Origin: Aureococcus anophagefferens
Taxonomy: Eukaryota; Sar; Pelagophyceae; Pelagomonadales; Pelagomonadaceae
DNA length: 33,591 nt
Assembly: GCF_000186865.1 (NCBI RefSeq)
Contig: NW_008705568.1
Location: 48,322 to 81,912 of the forward strand
Direction of reading: 5' to 3'
Shown: positions 9,677-18,324 of the stretch, piece after piece
Numbering within the stretch: the first letter of the stretch is position 1
How the letters are laid out: each line of letters begins with the position of its first letter
Made by a program: the position numbers and the translations under genes
The notes under the pieces: model-generated
The model's database searches: none
What the model saw: only the letters and a program-made list of their open reading frames with translations
What the model was told of the DNA's origin: nothing

Positions 9677-10594
9677 TCAGGTGGTCTGGGAGCTGTGGGC
9701 CGCGGGCATGACGGCGTCGACCTCGCCGATGTCGAGGAGCTGCTCGACGGCGTCCCGGACCGCGGCAGCGTCGACGGCGCCGAAGAGCGGGAACTTGTTG
9801 TCGAAGACGACGACGGGCGTCGTCCAGATCCCGTGGTCGTAGTAGGACCGGATCCGCGCGGCGACGTCGGAGCAGCCGCGGTCGCTCGCGAGGAAGGCCG
9901 CGGCGTCGGCGCGGTCGAGGCCCGCCTCGACGGCGACGTCGAGGAGCGTCGCCTCGTCGCTCAGGCAGCGGCCGGCCGCGTGCGCGGCGCGGAGCGCCGC
10001 GCCCGCGCACGCGGCCTCGCAGCCCCGGAGCTTGGCGTACCAGACGAGGCGCTGGGCGTCGAAGGAGCTGCCCAGCCGGCCGGCGAAGGTCGGCCCGGGC
10101 AGGCCGTCGCGCGCGTAGGCGTCGCCGATCGACCGCCGCGAAGCCGCGCGGTCGTCGTCCGTCTCGTCCGGTCGCCGCCCCCGCGCGATGCCGTCGTAGA
10201 AGGCGCCGCGGTCGACGCCCGCCGCGGTCCCGCGCTTGAGCTGCGGGTAGAGCTGGTAGGGGTGGACGTGGACGTCGAAGGTGCCGCGGCCCGCGAAGGC
10301 GTCGACCGCGCGCTGGACGCGGGCCAGCGCGGGCCAGGCCCAGAGTCAGTTGAGGTCGACGACGACGTCGACGACGTGGTGCTGCCTCTGCTTCGGCGCC
10401 GCGAGGGGCGCCTTCGTCGACTGCGCGAGGGCGCCCTTCTTCTTGAGCTGGGGCAGCGTCCGCGTCGGCGCGCGCGACGCGCTCAGGGCCCGCGACCGCG
10501 CGTCCTCGCCGTCGCAGGGCTGGCAGGCGACGATCTCGTCGTCAGAGTTGTCGTCGAAGTTCTCCCACTTCTCGTAGCTGAGCGCCGCGCACAT
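9677..10594 (-). CDS. DsbA/FrnE-like thioredoxin-fold protein, probable selenoprotein (in-frame TGA)
   Basis: Read from ATG 10594 to the stop at 9679-9677, the frame is open except for one TGA at 10348-10346 (residue 83 of 305). Before it, an acidic N-terminus (YEKWENFDDNSDDE) and a Lys-rich linker lead into the beta strand HHVVDVVVDLN. After it come LWAWPALARVQRAVDAF, a helical insert, and GIWTTPVVVFDNKF with the Thr-cis-Pro (Pro260) of DsbA-type folds. In the DsbA/FrnE family the residue right after the first strand is the catalytic Cys of CxxC, and the TGA falls exactly there; the second Cys position is Ala. Selenocysteine is therefore the simplest reading. Pelagophytes are known to be selenoprotein-rich. 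An alternative start is ATG 10687. Alternatives are a tiny intron removing the active site, or a pseudogene. The downstream 222 sense codons contain no early ATG, so a plain ORF caller would miss them. Confidence 0.75.
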
Positions 10595-10790
10595 GGTGCG
10601 CCGCGCGCGGCGCCCAACGATGGCCGCTCGAGCTCGAGGCAGCCCAGATAGGCAGCCCGCCGAGCGCGACTGCATGTTTCCCTGCAACTTTAGCCTCGGT
10701 AGCTATCGAAGCGATGGTCTCGTCCACGTGGATAATCTGAGCCCGCGGATAAGCTGAGGCCGCACGAGCGAACCCAGGCAGCGCATCGCC

Positions 10791-11780
10791 ATGGAAGGCC
10801 TCCGCCGGAGCATGTCCGGCGTCTTCACGCCGCGGAAGAAGACGCCGCCGCCGCCGACGAAGGGCGCGTCGCCGCCGCCGCCGCCGCCGCCGCCCGACGG
10901 CGACGAGCAGCGGCCGACGTTCTCGGAGCCGCCGCCGCCCGAGGCCGCGAAGCTCCTGTCGTCGAGCGACATCCTCACGCCCGCGCACGTCGCGGCGCTC
11001 GAGCCGTCGCTGCCGGCGACGCTCCGCGGCTACAACTGGCGGCAGCTCTACTCGCTGCAGCAGCACGGCGCCAACGCGGGCACGTTCTACGCGCGCGTCC
11101 AGTTCGAGTCGCGGACGCTCGTCGTCGCGGAGACGTCCGCGGGCGAGATCCTGGGCGGCTACACGAACGCGGTCTGGCGCCCGGGGGCCGAGTACTACGG
11201 CACGGGCCAGTCGTTCCTCTTCAAGGTCGAGCGGCAGGCGTCGAAAAAAATCACGGGCCCCATCACCGTGCGCCACGGCGAGATCCGGCCCTTCCAGGAG
11301 GGCGACTTCCCGACGGTCTACGCGATGAAGCGGCCGGCGGACTGGCCGCCTCCGCCGGAGGCGTCCGGCGGCGACGAGAAGGACGCGGAGCCGCGGCGCA
11401 CGCCCGACGGCCGCCGCATCTGGCGGTCGCGGGGCCACATCCTCGACATCATCCCGGACCCGCCCGACGACGACGGGCCCCGCGTGTCCTGCTTCCCGTG
11501 GACGGGCGCGAACAACTACTTCATGATGTGCTCCGAGTCGTCCATCGCCATGGGCGGCGGCGGCGGCTCCTTCGGCTTCTTCCTCGACGACGACTTCTCC
11601 CGCGGCTCCTCCGGGCCATCGGAGACCTACGGCAACCCGCCGCTCGCGGCGTCGTCCGAGTTCGACGTCGTCAACTTCGAGTGCTGGGGCTTCACGACCC
11701 ACGTCGACGCCGACGCCGCGGCCAAGGAGGACCGATGCCGCGTCGGCCGGCCGAGGCCCGTCGTCGCCCTGCTGAGCTAA
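10791..11780 (+). CDS. TLDc-domain protein
   Basis: The protein has 329 residues in one exon. After a Pro-rich basic leader (PRKKTPPPPTKG and a run of eight prolines), a full TLDc domain covers about residues 55-310. It has the typical entry SDILTPAHVAALEPSLPAT, the core TLVVAETSAGEILGGYTNAVW, the glycine-rich strand-turn AMGGGGGSFGFFLDDD, and the family ending SSEFDVVNFECWGF. TLDc proteins act in oxidative-stress protection and as V-ATPase regulators. Which role applies cannot be told from sequence. It is divergent from the TGA-containing thioredoxin-fold gene with about 200 bp between starts. A redox link is possible but only by proximity. Confidence 0.9.
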   Translation: MEGLRRSMSGVFTPRKKTPPPPTKGASPPPPPPPPDGDEQRPTFSEPPPPEAAKLLSSSDILTPAHVAALEPSLPATLRGYNWRQLYSLQQHGANAGTFYARVQFESRTLVVAETSAGEILGGYTNAVWRPGAEYYGTGQSFLFKVERQASKKITGPITVRHGEIRPFQEGDFPTVYAMKRPADWPPPPEASGGDEKDAEPRRTPDGRRIWRSRGHILDIIPDPPDDDGPRVSCFPWTGANNYFMMCSESSIAMGGGGGSFGFFLDDDFSRGSSGPSETYGNPPLAASSEFDVVNFECWGFTTHVDADAAAKEDRCRVGRPRPVVALLS

Positions 11781-11934
11781 TAGTTGAATAGGCGCGTACC
11801 TTCACGCGTGCGGGTAACGCATCTTTTTGCAGCCGACGTCAAGTTGCCGTGGGTGAACCTGTGGATGAAGCAGCCCCGATCGAGCTCTCGATCGTCTGGA
11901 CCTCCAGGGAGGCCACTTGGTGGCGCAGAAAGCC

Positions 11935-13575
11935 ATGGCCGCCTTCGACCCGTCCACGGACTACTTCGGGAGCAAGTACAAGAAATGGGACGGCGTCGCG
12001 CCGGAGGCCGACGACGAGCCCGGCGACGAGCCCCAGGTCGAGGACGTGACGGACATGCTGAGCGTCTGCGATTCGACCTACAGCCGGCGCAGCGCGCGGA
12101 AGAAGACGCGCGCGCGGCGCGCGGCGGAGCGGGCCCAGGAGGAGGAGGACGCGGCCTTCAAGAAGTGCGTCTTCTGCCGCGAGCTGCGCGTCGGCGACGC
12201 GACCTGCGACGCGTACTGCGGCGCCTGCCCGGCGCAGGACCGCGACAACATGTCGTGGGCCCACGCGGCCTGCCTCCGCAAGCACAACGCGCCCTTCCAG
12301 GTCAAGTACGGCGTCGGCGAGACGCTCAACACGACGGGCCGCTGGATCCAGTGGAGCTGCCCCAAGTGTCTACGGATCGCCGCAGAGCTGAAGAAGGCCG
12401 CCGAGGAGCGGGCCGCGTCCGTCCGCGCGGTCGACGCGGCCCACTGCGCGCCGAAGAAGCTCGAGGACGGCGAGGACCGCGGCGAGGTCGAGGCGTCCTT
12501 CGACTTCTCCAAGTGGGACGCGGCGCTCAAGGGCGAGGACATGGACGACGACGAGCGCGCCGAGGTCGAGCGCAAAGAAGAAGAAGTCGCCGAGGAGGTG
12601 AGGAAGCGCGGCGCGGAGCGGTCGAAGAAGGAGATCACGCTCGCGTGGAAGGCGAAGATGAAGGCGGACCGCGACGCCCAGGAGCAGAAGGAGAAGGCCG
12701 CGCTCAAGGGCTACACGCCGAAGGGGCCGCCCGTGTCGCTGGGCACGACGGCGCGCGTCGACGGGTTGACGGGCGCGACGCGCTACAACGACCGCAAGGC
12801 CGTCGTCGTCAACGAGAAGGTCGCCGACGCCGCGCGCGTCGCCGTCCAGCTCCTCGAGGGCAGCTGCTGGTCCGCGGAGCGGGGCCTGGGGGAGGTGCTC
12901 CTCGTGAAACGGTCGAACCTCGCGCCGCTCCCGCTCGAGCCGCGCGTGCCCCACGCGCACCTCCTCGAGGGCCGGGCCGTGCTGCTCTACGCGGACCCGA
13001 AGACGCGCGGCGAGCTCTGGGTCGGCGACTGCCTCGCGGCGGCCGTCGCGACGCGCGACGGCGCGACGAAGATGGACAAGCGGTCGGTCCACAACTGCCC
13101 CGCGGCGCTCCGCGACGCGCACGCCTGGACGGCCTGCACCCACTTCCTCTGCTGCGCCAAGGAGCTCTGCCGCGGCCTGCGCAAGGCCGACCGCTGCGAC
13201 GTGCCCCTCCGCGACAGCCTCTCGGAGAACGCGCCCGCCAAGTGGGACAAGGGCCTCGCCTTCGGCGCCAAGGCGCTCGACGCGGGGCGCAAGCTCCTCG
13301 TCTACTGCACGGACGGAAATTCGCGCGCGGCGGCGACGGCGCTGGCCATCGCCGTGGGCCGCGGCGCGCCGCTCGGGGACGCGCACGCGAAGTTGGAGGC
13401 CGCGGGCGCGGCGCCGAACCTCGCCTTCGTCGTCGACCTCGTCGCCCTCGAGGACCAGACGGCGGGGACCATCACGCTCAAGGTCGACGTCTCCGAGGAC
13501 GACGCCGCCGCGCTCCTCGAGAAGCAGCCCCAGAAGAAGGACCTCCTCGACCTCGCGCTCGGCTGCCAGGAGTAA
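11935..13575 (+). CDS. Cys-rich finger plus dual-specificity-phosphatase-like protein
   Basis: The protein has 546 residues in one exon; ATG 11935 is preferred over the non-ATG start at 11917. The order is: acidic N-terminus; a Cys/His cluster at about residues 77-147 (KCVFC, CDAYCGACP, WAHAACLRKH, WSCPKC) that looks like a PHD/RING-type zinc-binding region; a charged coiled-coil-like stretch with long Glu/Lys runs; a short SH3-like motif (VDGLTGATRYNDRKAVVVN) that I associate with algal multidomain proteins; and a C-terminal domain with LLVYCTDGNSRAAATALA. The last is the Cys-x5-Arg loop of protein tyrosine/dual-specificity phosphatases (Cys458, Arg464). Asp in DVPLRDS upstream could be the general acid. 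The substrate is unknown. The loop keeps Cys and Arg but is not the usual HCxxGxSR, so activity is likely but unproven. Confidence 0.75.
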   Translation: MAAFDPSTDYFGSKYKKWDGVAPEADDEPGDEPQVEDVTDMLSVCDSTYSRRSARKKTRARRAAERAQEEEDAAFKKCVFCRELRVGDATCDAYCGACPAQDRDNMSWAHAACLRKHNAPFQVKYGVGETLNTTGRWIQWSCPKCLRIAAELKKAAEERAASVRAVDAAHCAPKKLEDGEDRGEVEASFDFSKWDAALKGEDMDDDERAEVERKEEEVAEEVRKRGAERSKKEITLAWKAKMKADRDAQEQKEKAALKGYTPKGPPVSLGTTARVDGLTGATRYNDRKAVVVNEKVADAARVAVQLLEGSCWSAERGLGEVLLVKRSNLAPLPLEPRVPHAHLLEGRAVLLYADPKTRGELWVGDCLAAAVATRDGATKMDKRSVHNCPAALRDAHAWTACTHFLCCAKELCRGLRKADRCDVPLRDSLSENAPAKWDKGLAFGAKALDAGRKLLVYCTDGNSRAAATALAIAVGRGAPLGDAHAKLEAAGAAPNLAFVVDLVALEDQTAGTITLKVDVSEDDAAALLEKQPQKKDLLDLALGCQE

Positions 13576-13700
13576 TGGTGGCAGGCACGTTGAACGGATC
13601 GAATCATGATCGCTGAGGACATCGTTGTGGCACGCGACGGCGCCGCCAACGTCGAGAGCCCGCGCCAATTAAGGTGTCGCTAAGGCCGACAACGCGAGCC

Positions 13701-14876
13701 ATGCCAAAGAAAAAAGCAGTGGATGTCTACGCCCTCGCGCTCGCGAACGACTGCTACCGCTGGAGCTGCTCGACGTTCTTCGCGTGGACCTTCTTCGCGC
13801 TCACCTTCCAGCGCGACTTCCTCTACGGCCGCTACGGCGCCGAGGGCGTGATCTTCTCCTGCACGGGCGCCGTGCAGACCGTCTTCTCCTACGCCGGCGA
13901 CGTCTACTACCTCCAGCTGAACCAGGCCTTCTGGCCCGACATCGTCCTCGCGACGACGCTCGTTTCTTGGGCGGTGCGGCTGCACCACGCCGAGTGGGCG
14001 TTTCGCGTGTCCATCGCCGTGTCCGGCGCCTTCTTCGGGAGCGCCATCTACCTGAACCACGCGAAGAAGCACCCGAAGTGGTGGTACTGCCACATCGGCT
14101 GGCACATGCTGCCGCTGGAGCTCTACCTGACGCTGACGCCCGTCGCTTTCGGCGGTTTGGACCGCGCGCTCGTCTGGACCTACGTCTGGGCGCTCGTCGT
14201 GCTCGCCGTCGGCGGCGTCGCGGCCTTTGCGCGAACCACCGAGGCCCACGACGCGCACGCGGTCCTCGCGAGCGCCGCGGTCCTCGCCGCCGGGCTTTGC
14301 GACGACCCCTACCCTTTGTCCGTCGCCGCGCTGACCTTCTCCGCGGGCTACTTCCTCGTCGATCTATTCTGCTGCCTGCGGGAGCGCGACTGGATGTTCG
14401 CGGGCCACCACGCGGCGACGCTGCTGCTCGTCGGCGCGTGCCTCCGGGAGCCCGAGGAGACGCTCGTCCTCGGCGCGCGCGCGCTGCTGGTGGAGCTGAG
14501 CACGCCGCTCCTGCACCACTGGCAGAAGCGGGACACGGCGGCGACCTTCGCCCTGTTCCTGGCGGCGTTCTTCGCCGCGCGGTGCTGCTACCTCCCGCTG
14601 CTCACGCTCGAGATCCTCCAACGCGTGTCGGACGCGCGGGCCGCGGTGCTCGTCGCGCTCAACGCGCTCCAGTTCGCCTGGTTCGGCAAGTTCGTCCACA
14701 TGTACCTCACGGGCGCCTCCTACGCGTCGTCGAAGCCCGCGTGGATCAAGACGGGCGTCGCGGCCGCGCCGGAATCGCCCGCGGCGCCCGCGGCGCGGAA
14801 GCCCCGCGCGCGGGCGCCGGCGGCGGACGCCCCGACGCCGCGACGGTCGAGCCGCCTCGCCGCGAAGGCGCGATGA
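13701..14876 (+). CDS. TLC-domain multi-pass membrane protein
   Basis: The protein has 391 residues with about eight hydrophobic segments. The C-terminal half carries TLC (TRAM/LAG1/CLN8) features: SAGYFLVDLFCCLRERDWMF, a histidine pair before a membrane helix (FAGHHAATLLLVGA), and LLVELSTPLLHHWQKR. It resembles TMEM56/FAM57-like proteins rather than ceramide synthases, because no Hox-like or Lag motif is evident. The family works in ER/Golgi lipid sensing or metabolism. The tail is basic and Pro/Ala-rich (RKPRARAPAADAPTPRRSSR). The N-terminal half is a separate group of membrane helices (WWYCHIGWHMLPLELYL) that I cannot assign. ATG 13701 is chosen over an upstream in-frame start because MPKKKAVDVYALA fits a short cytosolic lead. 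Confidence 0.75.
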   Translation: MPKKKAVDVYALALANDCYRWSCSTFFAWTFFALTFQRDFLYGRYGAEGVIFSCTGAVQTVFSYAGDVYYLQLNQAFWPDIVLATTLVSWAVRLHHAEWAFRVSIAVSGAFFGSAIYLNHAKKHPKWWYCHIGWHMLPLELYLTLTPVAFGGLDRALVWTYVWALVVLAVGGVAAFARTTEAHDAHAVLASAAVLAAGLCDDPYPLSVAALTFSAGYFLVDLFCCLRERDWMFAGHHAATLLLVGACLREPEETLVLGARALLVELSTPLLHHWQKRDTAATFALFLAAFFAARCCYLPLLTLEILQRVSDARAAVLVALNALQFAWFGKFVHMYLTGASYASSKPAWIKTGVAAAPESPAAPAARKPRARAPAADAPTPRRSSRLAAKAR

Positions 14877-15062
14877 TGAGGGGAGGTAATTTAGTTCAAT
14901 ATTACGGCATGTTTCACGCAAGCGCCACTTCAAAGTCCTTCAATCACCGATGTCGCGCGCCCGGCAAAATCGTGGCAAGGCGCTTCTGCTACAGCGGTCG
15001 TCGTCGTCGAACGCGCGCGTGCGCATTCGCAATCGGAGCGTTTCCGACGCGCCGGACCCGAC

Positions 15063-15677
15063 ATGGGCCTCGCGCTCCAGCTCGACGGCACTGGCTGCGC
15101 GCTGGACGCCGCGGAGATGGCTCGCGGGCGGAGGCTCGTCGACGAGGCCCTCGCGGCCTACCTGTCGCCGCCGAAGCCCTACGTCATCGACGACGACGAC
15201 GCCACGCCGACGCGCAAGGCCGCGCCGACGCCCAAGGCCGCGTGGACGCCCGCGTCGCCGCCGCCACCGCCGCCGCTGCGGCGCGCGCCGGCCGCGCGGT
15301 GCCTCGAGGAGGCCTTCGACGCCATGGACGTCGACGACGACGCCGGCGCCTCGAACCCGCCGACGCCGACGTCCGTGCGCGAGCTCCTCGAGGCCCACGA
15401 GGTGCCCGAGGCCGTCGTCACGCGCGTCGAGACCGCGCTCAGCGAGGACCTCGAGGACGCGGCGCTCGCCACGGCCGAGGACGTCGACGCCTTCGTCCTC
15501 GACGAGCTGCTGACGCCCGCGACGGCGGGTAAGCTCCGGCGCGCCTTCTCGGCCGCCGGCGCGGACCTCGGCGAGCGGCCGTCGACCGCGTCGGATCGCC
15601 TGTCCGAATTCCTCGTCGAGACCGCGTCCGCGTCGGCGGCGATCGCGGCGCGCTTCGTCGGCTTCGGCTGCGAGTAG
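15063..15677 (+). CDS. Hypothetical protein with SAM-like helical domain
   Basis: The protein has 204 residues. The N-terminal helix (AEMARGRRLVDEALAAYLS) is followed by an acidic and Pro-rich linker with repeated TPKAA units. A helical domain at about 100-165 (VRELLEAHEVPEAVVTRVET to LLTPATAGKLRRAFSAAG) has the spacing of a SAM-type fold, and the C-terminus is Ser/Ala-rich. I do not recognise a family. Support comes from an ATG in good context, a single open frame and protein-like composition. It lies between two well-supported genes with an AT-richer spacer before it. Confidence 0.55.
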   Translation: MGLALQLDGTGCALDAAEMARGRRLVDEALAAYLSPPKPYVIDDDDATPTRKAAPTPKAAWTPASPPPPPPLRRAPAARCLEEAFDAMDVDDDAGASNPPTPTSVRELLEAHEVPEAVVTRVETALSEDLEDAALATAEDVDAFVLDELLTPATAGKLRRAFSAAGADLGERPSTASDRLSEFLVETASASAAIAARFVGFGCE

Positions 15678-16072
15678 AGGGACGGACCGTCGCCACCCAC
15701 GAACACACACGACCCCCGCGACGCGAAGACGCCGCGTCGCCGCCCACGACCCCGCCACGACCCCGCGACCGTTCACCGTCGCCGCCCACGACCGCACAAG
15801 ATGCCATAAGAAGCTGTACTCAAGACCTCGTCTTGTCGAGCCTGGCTCTGAGCCCGGTCTCGGTCATGGTAGCCTACACCATGTGAGTACACATGGGAAA
15901 GTCAGTGGACCGAATTAACAAAAAACAGCACCTTGGCATCTCCTTGCCGCGCATATCATTTAGCTGCCCGCTGTGCAATGCCAATGGCATTCCCCCGCGC
16001 GATGGTCCATTGAGCGCACGACATGGGCGCTGGAAACCTATTACAGCTAGACGCGCGCGCGGCCTCCCCTCG
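15678..16072. other. Intergenic stretch between convergent genes, with a short direct repeat
   Basis: This stretch of about 395 bp holds no convincing gene. GTCGCCRCCCACGA occurs three times, at 15689, 15736 and 15778, within C-rich low-complexity sequence. The rest (about 15800-16020) is AT-richer than the coding surroundings and contains a small palindromic patch (CCATTGGCATTGC inverted near 15980). Open frames through it are short or antisense run-through. Confidence 0.5.
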
Positions 16073-18113
16073 CTACTTGCCGCCGGACGAGTATGCGGGG
16101 AAGAGGATGTTCGGGAACTTCTTGGAGACGATGACGAACTCGTCGAAGGTGACGACGCCGTCGCCGTCCTTGTCGGCCTGCTGCATGATCGTGTCGGCCT
16201 TGCGCGCGACCTCGGAGTCGGCCTGGGCCATGTGGTTCGCGCGCAGGATCCGCGTGAGCTCGCCCTTGGTGATGACGCCGTTGCCGTCCTCGTCGAAGAT
16301 CATGAAGGCGAACTTGAGCTTGTCGTCCTTGCCCGCGCCCGTGAAGTTCGACAGCGCGATCATGAACTCGCGGACGTCGATCTGGCCGCTCTTCTCGTAG
16401 TCGAAGAGCTGGAAGAGGCGCTCGCCCTGGGGGCTCGGGTCGACCTGGAGCACCTCGCAGAACTCCGTGTAGTCGATCATGCCGCTCTTGTCCTTGTCCG
16501 TGGCCTGGAAGCGCTTGTAGGCTTTCTTGATGGACTCGGGCTTCAAGTTGCAGTCGCGCGCGAACTCGTCAAGGCCTGCTTCTTCGCGTTCCGCGCGGCG
16601 ACGACGGACTGGCCCGTCGGCGGCGGCGCCGACGCGCTCGCGCCCGGCGCGCCCATGCGGCCGCCGCCGCCGAGGCCCGCCGGCGGCTGGCGGCCGCCCG
16701 TGACCATCTCGAAGAACTCCGCGAAGGAGACCTGCCCGTCGCCGTCGCGGTCGATCATGCGGATCATCTCGTCGACCTCCTCGTCCGTGACCTGCTCGCC
16801 GATGTTGATGAGCACGTGGCGGATCTCCGCGGCGCCCACAAAGTTGTTCTTGTCGAGGTCGAAGGCCGTGAACGCCTCCCAGATCTCCTCGTCGGAGAAC
16901 TTGCCGTTGGGATCCCGCGCGGGCTGCGCCTGCTCCTTCGCCGGCGGCGGCGCGTCGGCGGCGGCGGCCAGGTCCGTCGCGGGCGTCTCCGCGGCCTGGG
17001 CGACCATGGCGCCCTCGCCGGGCCGGAAGAACTGCGCGCTCAGGTTCACCTTGCCCACGGGCCGGTCGGACATGTCCGTGACGTCGACGTCGCCGGAGAA
17101 CTGGCCCGCGGCGATCCAGTCGACGATGGTCACGCGCGCGTGGCCCATGAACTTGTCGTTGCCGACCTGCTCCTTGTCGAAGACCTCCAACAGGAGCTCC
17201 TTCTCCGTGCTGATCTCGAACGTGTGCTCGCCGTTCCAGATGGGGTCCTTGCCGCCGTTGCTGTGGGGGTTCGTCGTGTAGACTTGCGTGCCGATGGTGA
17301 GCTTCGCGTAGGGGTCCGCGCGGCCGTACATGGACTGGCCGGCCTTGAGCGACGACCCGCGGAGCACCGTGACCTGGAGCTGGCCGAACTTCGGGAGGTC
17401 CGGCGCGACGGGCACGTGCGGCTGGCCGCCGCCCGTCGACGGCGGCGGCGGCGGGCCCCGCGGCGGGGGGCCCCGCGGCGGGGGGCCGCGCGGCGGCGGC
17501 CCGCGCGGCGGCGCGCCGCGCGGCGCGCCCGGCGGCGGGCCCCGCGGCGGCGCGCCCCGGGGGGCTCCTCGGGGGGGCGGCCCCCGCGGCGGCGGCCCCC
17601 GCGGCGGCGCGCCTCGGGGGGGCGCCCCGCGGGGCGCTCCTGGGGGTGGACCTCGCGGCGGCGGGCCGCCTGCGATGGGACGAGTCGGGCGCCGAAAGGA
17701 GCGCGCGCGCTCGGGGCGACGACGTTCGGACGCTGCGACGCACGCGGCGGGGGCCCGCGCGGCGGAGGACCTCGTGGTGGGGGGCCGCCTACGCAAGCGA
17801 CGGGGTCGAATCGTTCCTCGCCGCGGTCTTTCGGGACGCCGCGGACCGACGGGGCGGTGGTCCTCGAGGCGCGCCGGCGCCGCCGGAAGGCGCGCCGCCG
17901 CGGGGCGGTGCTCCGCGCGGCGGGGGGCCGCGCGGCGGGGGGCCGCCTACGACAGAGAAGGGGTCGAATGGCGCGCATCCGAGCAGGAACGGCGCGACCA
18001 TGCACTCCCGAGAAACGGAGCCGCGAGCCGCGCGACGGGCGCGCTCGTCTCGTCGGACGCTGCAAGGCACGCGGCGGAGGGCCCCTCGGCGGAGGCCCGC
18101 GTGGTGCGGACAT
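16073..18113 (-). CDS. C2-domain protein with six EF-hands and a PPPRG repeat N-terminus
   Basis: My model has exons 18113-18071, 17946-17851, 17788-17744 and 17669 onward, with three short phase-1 GT-AG introns (124, 62 and 74 nt). Each junction splits an Arg codon (C|GC), so spliced exons read as one continuous PPPRG repeat tract. Then come a C2 domain ([37 protein letters not shown]) and two EF-hands ([24 protein letters not shown]). A frame change follows, then four more EF-hands ([48 protein letters not shown]) and the end YSSGGK. The frame change needs one more intron between about 16576 and 16704. Candidates are GT 16704 to GAG 16637 (68 nt), or a GC start to CAG at 16576. With the first, the protein has 570 residues. 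A Ca2+-dependent membrane-binding sensor is the inferred role. Confidence 0.75.
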
Positions 18114-18324
18114 GGTCTAGGGCCCTGGGCCTATGGCCGAGGTGCGGGAGAGACCATAGCTAGCGGACCTCTTGGGCAGCGCGGCTCTCAAGGATACAAG
18201 GTTTCCACTGATCTTTGGGTGTTTCGGCAAGGGGATCTTCATGTATCATGTTTCGGGGCAAGTTCCTTTGCCCCGCCTCAAGATCACGATGGCCGCCGCA
18301 TACAGAAGAGCGGTGCGCTAGAGC

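Noticed and set aside
10298..10360. A short intron of about 50 nt removing the TGA (GT in GTCGTCGAC to CCAG)
   Set aside because: It would delete the strand-to-helix turn that carries the active site; kept only as an alternative to test.
10346..10687. Reading the thioredoxin-fold gene's 5' half as a complete 113-residue protein
   Set aside because: It would end right after the first beta strand of the fold, and the same frame continues past the TGA with the rest of the domain.
16576..16613. Fixing one exact splice model for the EF-hand frame change
   Set aside because: At least three GT/GC donor and AG acceptor pairs satisfy the frame, so no single one is claimed.
15893..17281. Open frame 15893-17281 on the plus strand
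   Set aside because: It is antisense to the C2/EF-hand gene, whose calcium loops are unmistakable on the minus strand.
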